A stretch of 5,970 bases of DNA, taken from contig CANRHO010000051.1 of NCBI GenBank assembly GCA_947630435.1, positions 1 through 5,970 of the forward strand, read 5' to 3'. The DNA is from an uncultured Bacilli bacterium (GTDB lineage Bacteria > Bacillota_I > Bacilli_A > RF39 > UBA660). The notes under the pieces are model-generated. The model made no database searches and was not told where the DNA came from. It saw only the letters and a list, made by a program, of their open reading frames with translations. Made by a program: the position numbers and the translations under genes. Positions 4,339-5,970 of the stretch are shown here, in pieces (position 1 is the stretch's first letter; every line of letters begins with the position of its first letter).

Positions 4339-5592
4339 TTATTTCCTTGACGTTTTAATTATTTCATTTGAAACGATTAAAGCGCTTGTAAAGGCCCAAG
4401 AAAGGTTATAACCACCACATTTTCCATCTACGTCTAATATTTCTCCTATAGCGTATAATCCTTTACGTTTTTTTGATTCTAACCCATCTGTAAATTCATC
4501 TAAGTTTGCTCCGCCACTTGTTACTTGTGCATTATCAAAATCACCTGTTTGGATTATGTTAAAACATATGTTATGAATAGTAAATAATATGGATTTAATT
4601 TCATTTTCATTTATTTGTTTAACAAGTTTACCATGAACTTTTAGCTGTTTTGTTATTGCACTTGCTATTTTATTATTTATGATTCCTGATAATGCATCTT
4701 CTATCTTATAATCCTTAAATGTTTTTATGTATCTTTCTAATTCATAATCACTGTAATCTGGAACTAAATTAATAATTAAATTTACTTTCTTTTTTTCTTC
4801 TAAATATTTTTTTACGTTTCTAGATAAATTAAATACGCATATACCTGATACAGAATCTTTTGTAAATTGAATCTGTCCTACTTCAGTTTCTTTAATTATT
4901 CCATTAACGTTTAAGTTAACTATTCCATTGAACCTTACTCCAAATAAATCTTTAATATATTTATAATCAGTTTTTAAATAAGTTAAAGATGGATATAATT
5001 TTTCTATTTTATGGCCAAATTTTTTTAGTATTTCATATCCTGCACCCGTTGAACCTGTTTTAGGATATGTTTTACCTCCGGTTGCAACAACTACGTACTT
5101 AGATTTTATATCATCATTTATAGAAAAAACGTCGTTAATATTTTCTACTTTAGTTACATCGTAGTTATATTTTATATCAATGTTTAAATATTTTAAGTAT
5201 CTTTCAAATGATTTACAAACAGAAATTGCTTGGTTTGAGTAAGGATATAATTTTTTATCATCTTCTTTTGTTATTATTCCAATACATTTTAAGTATTCTA
5301 TATAGTTTTCGTTATCTAAACAGATTGGTATTATGCCATTTTTCAAATTTAAATCTTTTCTGATGTCTAAATATTTTTTAAATTTATTTATATTACCACT
5401 ACTATTATAGTTACTAATGTCTGTATTTAAGTTCCCTAAATTACATCTTCCATTTCCAGTGATGAGTAATTTTTTACCTACTTTATCGTTTTTTTCTAAT
5501 AATAATATTTTTAAATTATGATTTTTCATTTTTAGAGCGCATGAACACATTAGTCCTGATGCACCTGCCCCTATTACTACAACATCGTACAT
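4339..5592 (-). CDS. HI0933/BaiN-like FAD-dependent oxidoreductase
   Basis: A 417-residue cytosolic flavoprotein, full length for the HI0933 (YhiN) family. The Rossmann FAD motif is VVVIGAGASG (4-13), with the ribose-binding acidic residue E33 at the end of the second strand. Next is the family signature GKKLLITGNGRCN (39-51), then the ATGG loop and KTYPKTGSTGAGYEI (174-188), and the C-terminal FAD-binding block: TSGGANL (358-364) and GLYAIGEILDVDGKCGGYN (378-396) followed by LSWAFTSA. The family is often labelled aminoacetone oxidase-like or BaiN-like, after a Clostridium bile-acid reductase, but most members have no proven substrate and this one should be named only by family. AGGAGGT (5600-5606) lies 7 nt before ATG. 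A terminator for the upstream gene ends only 13 bp from that site, leaving no room for a separate promoter. It is followed by the DUF3048 gene after 62 bp. Confidence 0.93.
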   Translation of the reverse strand: MYDVVVIGAGASGLMCSCALKMKNHNLKILLLEKNDKVGKKLLITGNGRCNLGNLNTDISNYNSSGNINKFKKYLDIRKDLNLKNGIIPICLDNENYIEYLKCIGIITKEDDKKLYPYSNQAISVCKSFERYLKYLNIDIKYNYDVTKVENINDVFSINDDIKSKYVVVATGGKTYPKTGSTGAGYEILKKFGHKIEKLYPSLTYLKTDYKYIKDLFGVRFNGIVNLNVNGIIKETEVGQIQFTKDSVSGICVFNLSRNVKKYLEEKKKVNLIINLVPDYSDYELERYIKTFKDYKIEDALSGIINNKIASAITKQLKVHGKLVKQINENEIKSILFTIHNICFNIIQTGDFDNAQVTSGGANLDEFTDGLESKKRKGLYAIGEILDVDGKCGGYNLSWAFTSALIVSNEIIKTSRK

Positions 5593-5619
5593 GAAGATTA
5601 CCTCCTATATAAATATATC

Positions 5620-5645
5620 AAAAAAAACTAGCTTTAGCTAGTCTT
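5620..5645 (-). terminator. Rho-independent terminator after the surface-protein gene
   Basis: On the minus strand ACTAGC (5637-5642) and GCTAGT (5627-5632) form a perfect 6-bp stem with a TAAA loop, extendable by AAG/TTT including one G-U pair. It is followed directly by eight T (5620-5627). Stem, short loop and U-tract are all in place, oriented for the gene ending at 5698. It ends 13 bp before the flavoprotein Shine-Dalgarno sequence. Confidence 0.85.
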
Positions 5646-5697
5646 CTATTTCGTAAAATTAGTTATATAATAATTATCTTTTATTTGTATATCACAT

Positions 5698-5970
5698 TTA
5701 TTTTTTATTATTATTTTTTTTATAAATAATATATCCAATTACTCCTAATATTATTAGTACTAATATTATCAATTTAAAGTTTACTTTATTTACTTTTTTA
5801 TTATTTTCTATCATTTCAGTATCAGTTTTTACATTATCTACTTTTTTTGTTGTTAGTACATAATCACTTAAACCATTTATATAGAAATTTAATTTATTAT
5901 CTTTAATACTTATGTTTTGACCAATAAGTGTTAATTTACCTTCGTTATATTTATATATCATTATGTTTTT
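5698..5970 (-). CDS. C-terminal end of a membrane-anchored surface protein (partial)
   Basis: The frame is open to the window edge, so the 5' part is missing. An ATG at 5959-5961 has no ribosome binding site and is probably internal. The visible 90 residues begin with KNIMIYKYNEGKLTL and continue to GLSDYVLTTKK (30-40 counted from the internal Met). This pattern, a Tyr/Asn/Gly-rich beta stretch ending in S-D-Y-V/F-x-T, resembles the last domain of large Bacillota surface proteins; this is pattern recognition rather than a family match. A Lys/Asn-rich linker (41-62) is followed by a hydrophobic helix (64-80) and a basic KKNNNKK tail, the layout of a C-terminal anchor with the body outside. No LPxTG sortase motif is seen. 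It ends in TAA, and a strong terminator follows about 55 bp on. Confidence 0.7.
   Translation of the reverse strand, partial: KNIMIYKYNEGKLTLIGQNISIKDNKLNFYINGLSDYVLTTKKVDNVKTDTEMIENNKKVNKVNFKLIILVLIILGVIGYIIYKKNNNKK

Noticed and set aside
5643..5697. Intergenic stretch after the partial surface-protein gene as a small RNA or promoter
   Set aside because: It is very AT-rich; only a GATAAT-like hexamer without a -35 partner is seen, and no stable fold other than the adjoining terminator.

Overview
The window is AT-rich chromosomal DNA of a low-GC Gram-positive bacterium (Bacillota or a Mollicutes-related Bacilli lineage; I cannot place it further). Evidence: strong AGGAGG-type ribosome binding sites, TTGACA/TATAAT promoters, U-tract terminators, Lys/Asn/Ile-rich proteins, and families common in Bacillota (DUF3048, DUF368, HI0933-like flavoprotein). 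The genetic code looks standard: all ten tryptophans in the recognised genes are TGG, no TGA interrupts a gene, and two genes end in TGA.

Layout. 1-150: tRNA-Arg(ACG) on the minus strand with its own promoter. 211-801 (-): a P-loop nucleoside/nucleotide kinase-like protein, divergent from mscL at 895-1317 (+), the only plus-strand gene; the two share a 93-bp intergenic region with facing extended -10 promoters. mscL converges on a histidine-phosphatase gene (1344-1997, -), with a possible bidirectional terminator across the junction. 2098-2319: a two-gene tRNA operon, Asp(GTC) then Phe(GAA) in transcription order, with a near-consensus promoter and a clear terminator. 2351-3172 (-): a DUF368/PopT-type membrane protein. 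3209-4276 (-): a membrane-anchored DUF3048 (YerB-like) protein. 4339-5592 (-): an HI0933/BaiN-like FAD protein. 5698-5970 (-): the C-terminal end of a larger membrane-anchored protein whose 5' part lies outside the window.

How they fit together. The set is mixed: translation (three tRNAs), envelope (osmotic safety valve, probable lipid-carrier recycling, a DUF3048 envelope protein, a surface protein tail) and metabolism (kinase, phosphatase, flavoprotein). The DUF3048 and DUF368 genes lie 36 bp apart on one strand and may be co-transcribed. I see no mobile element, CRISPR array, toxin-antitoxin pair or defence system. The points most worth a second look are small-scale RNA structures: a perfect inverted repeat enclosing the DUF368 ribosome binding site and start codon, a tRNA-Arg leader that can pair with the tRNA anticodon arm, and a terminator just upstream of the flavoprotein gene that leaves no room for a promoter.
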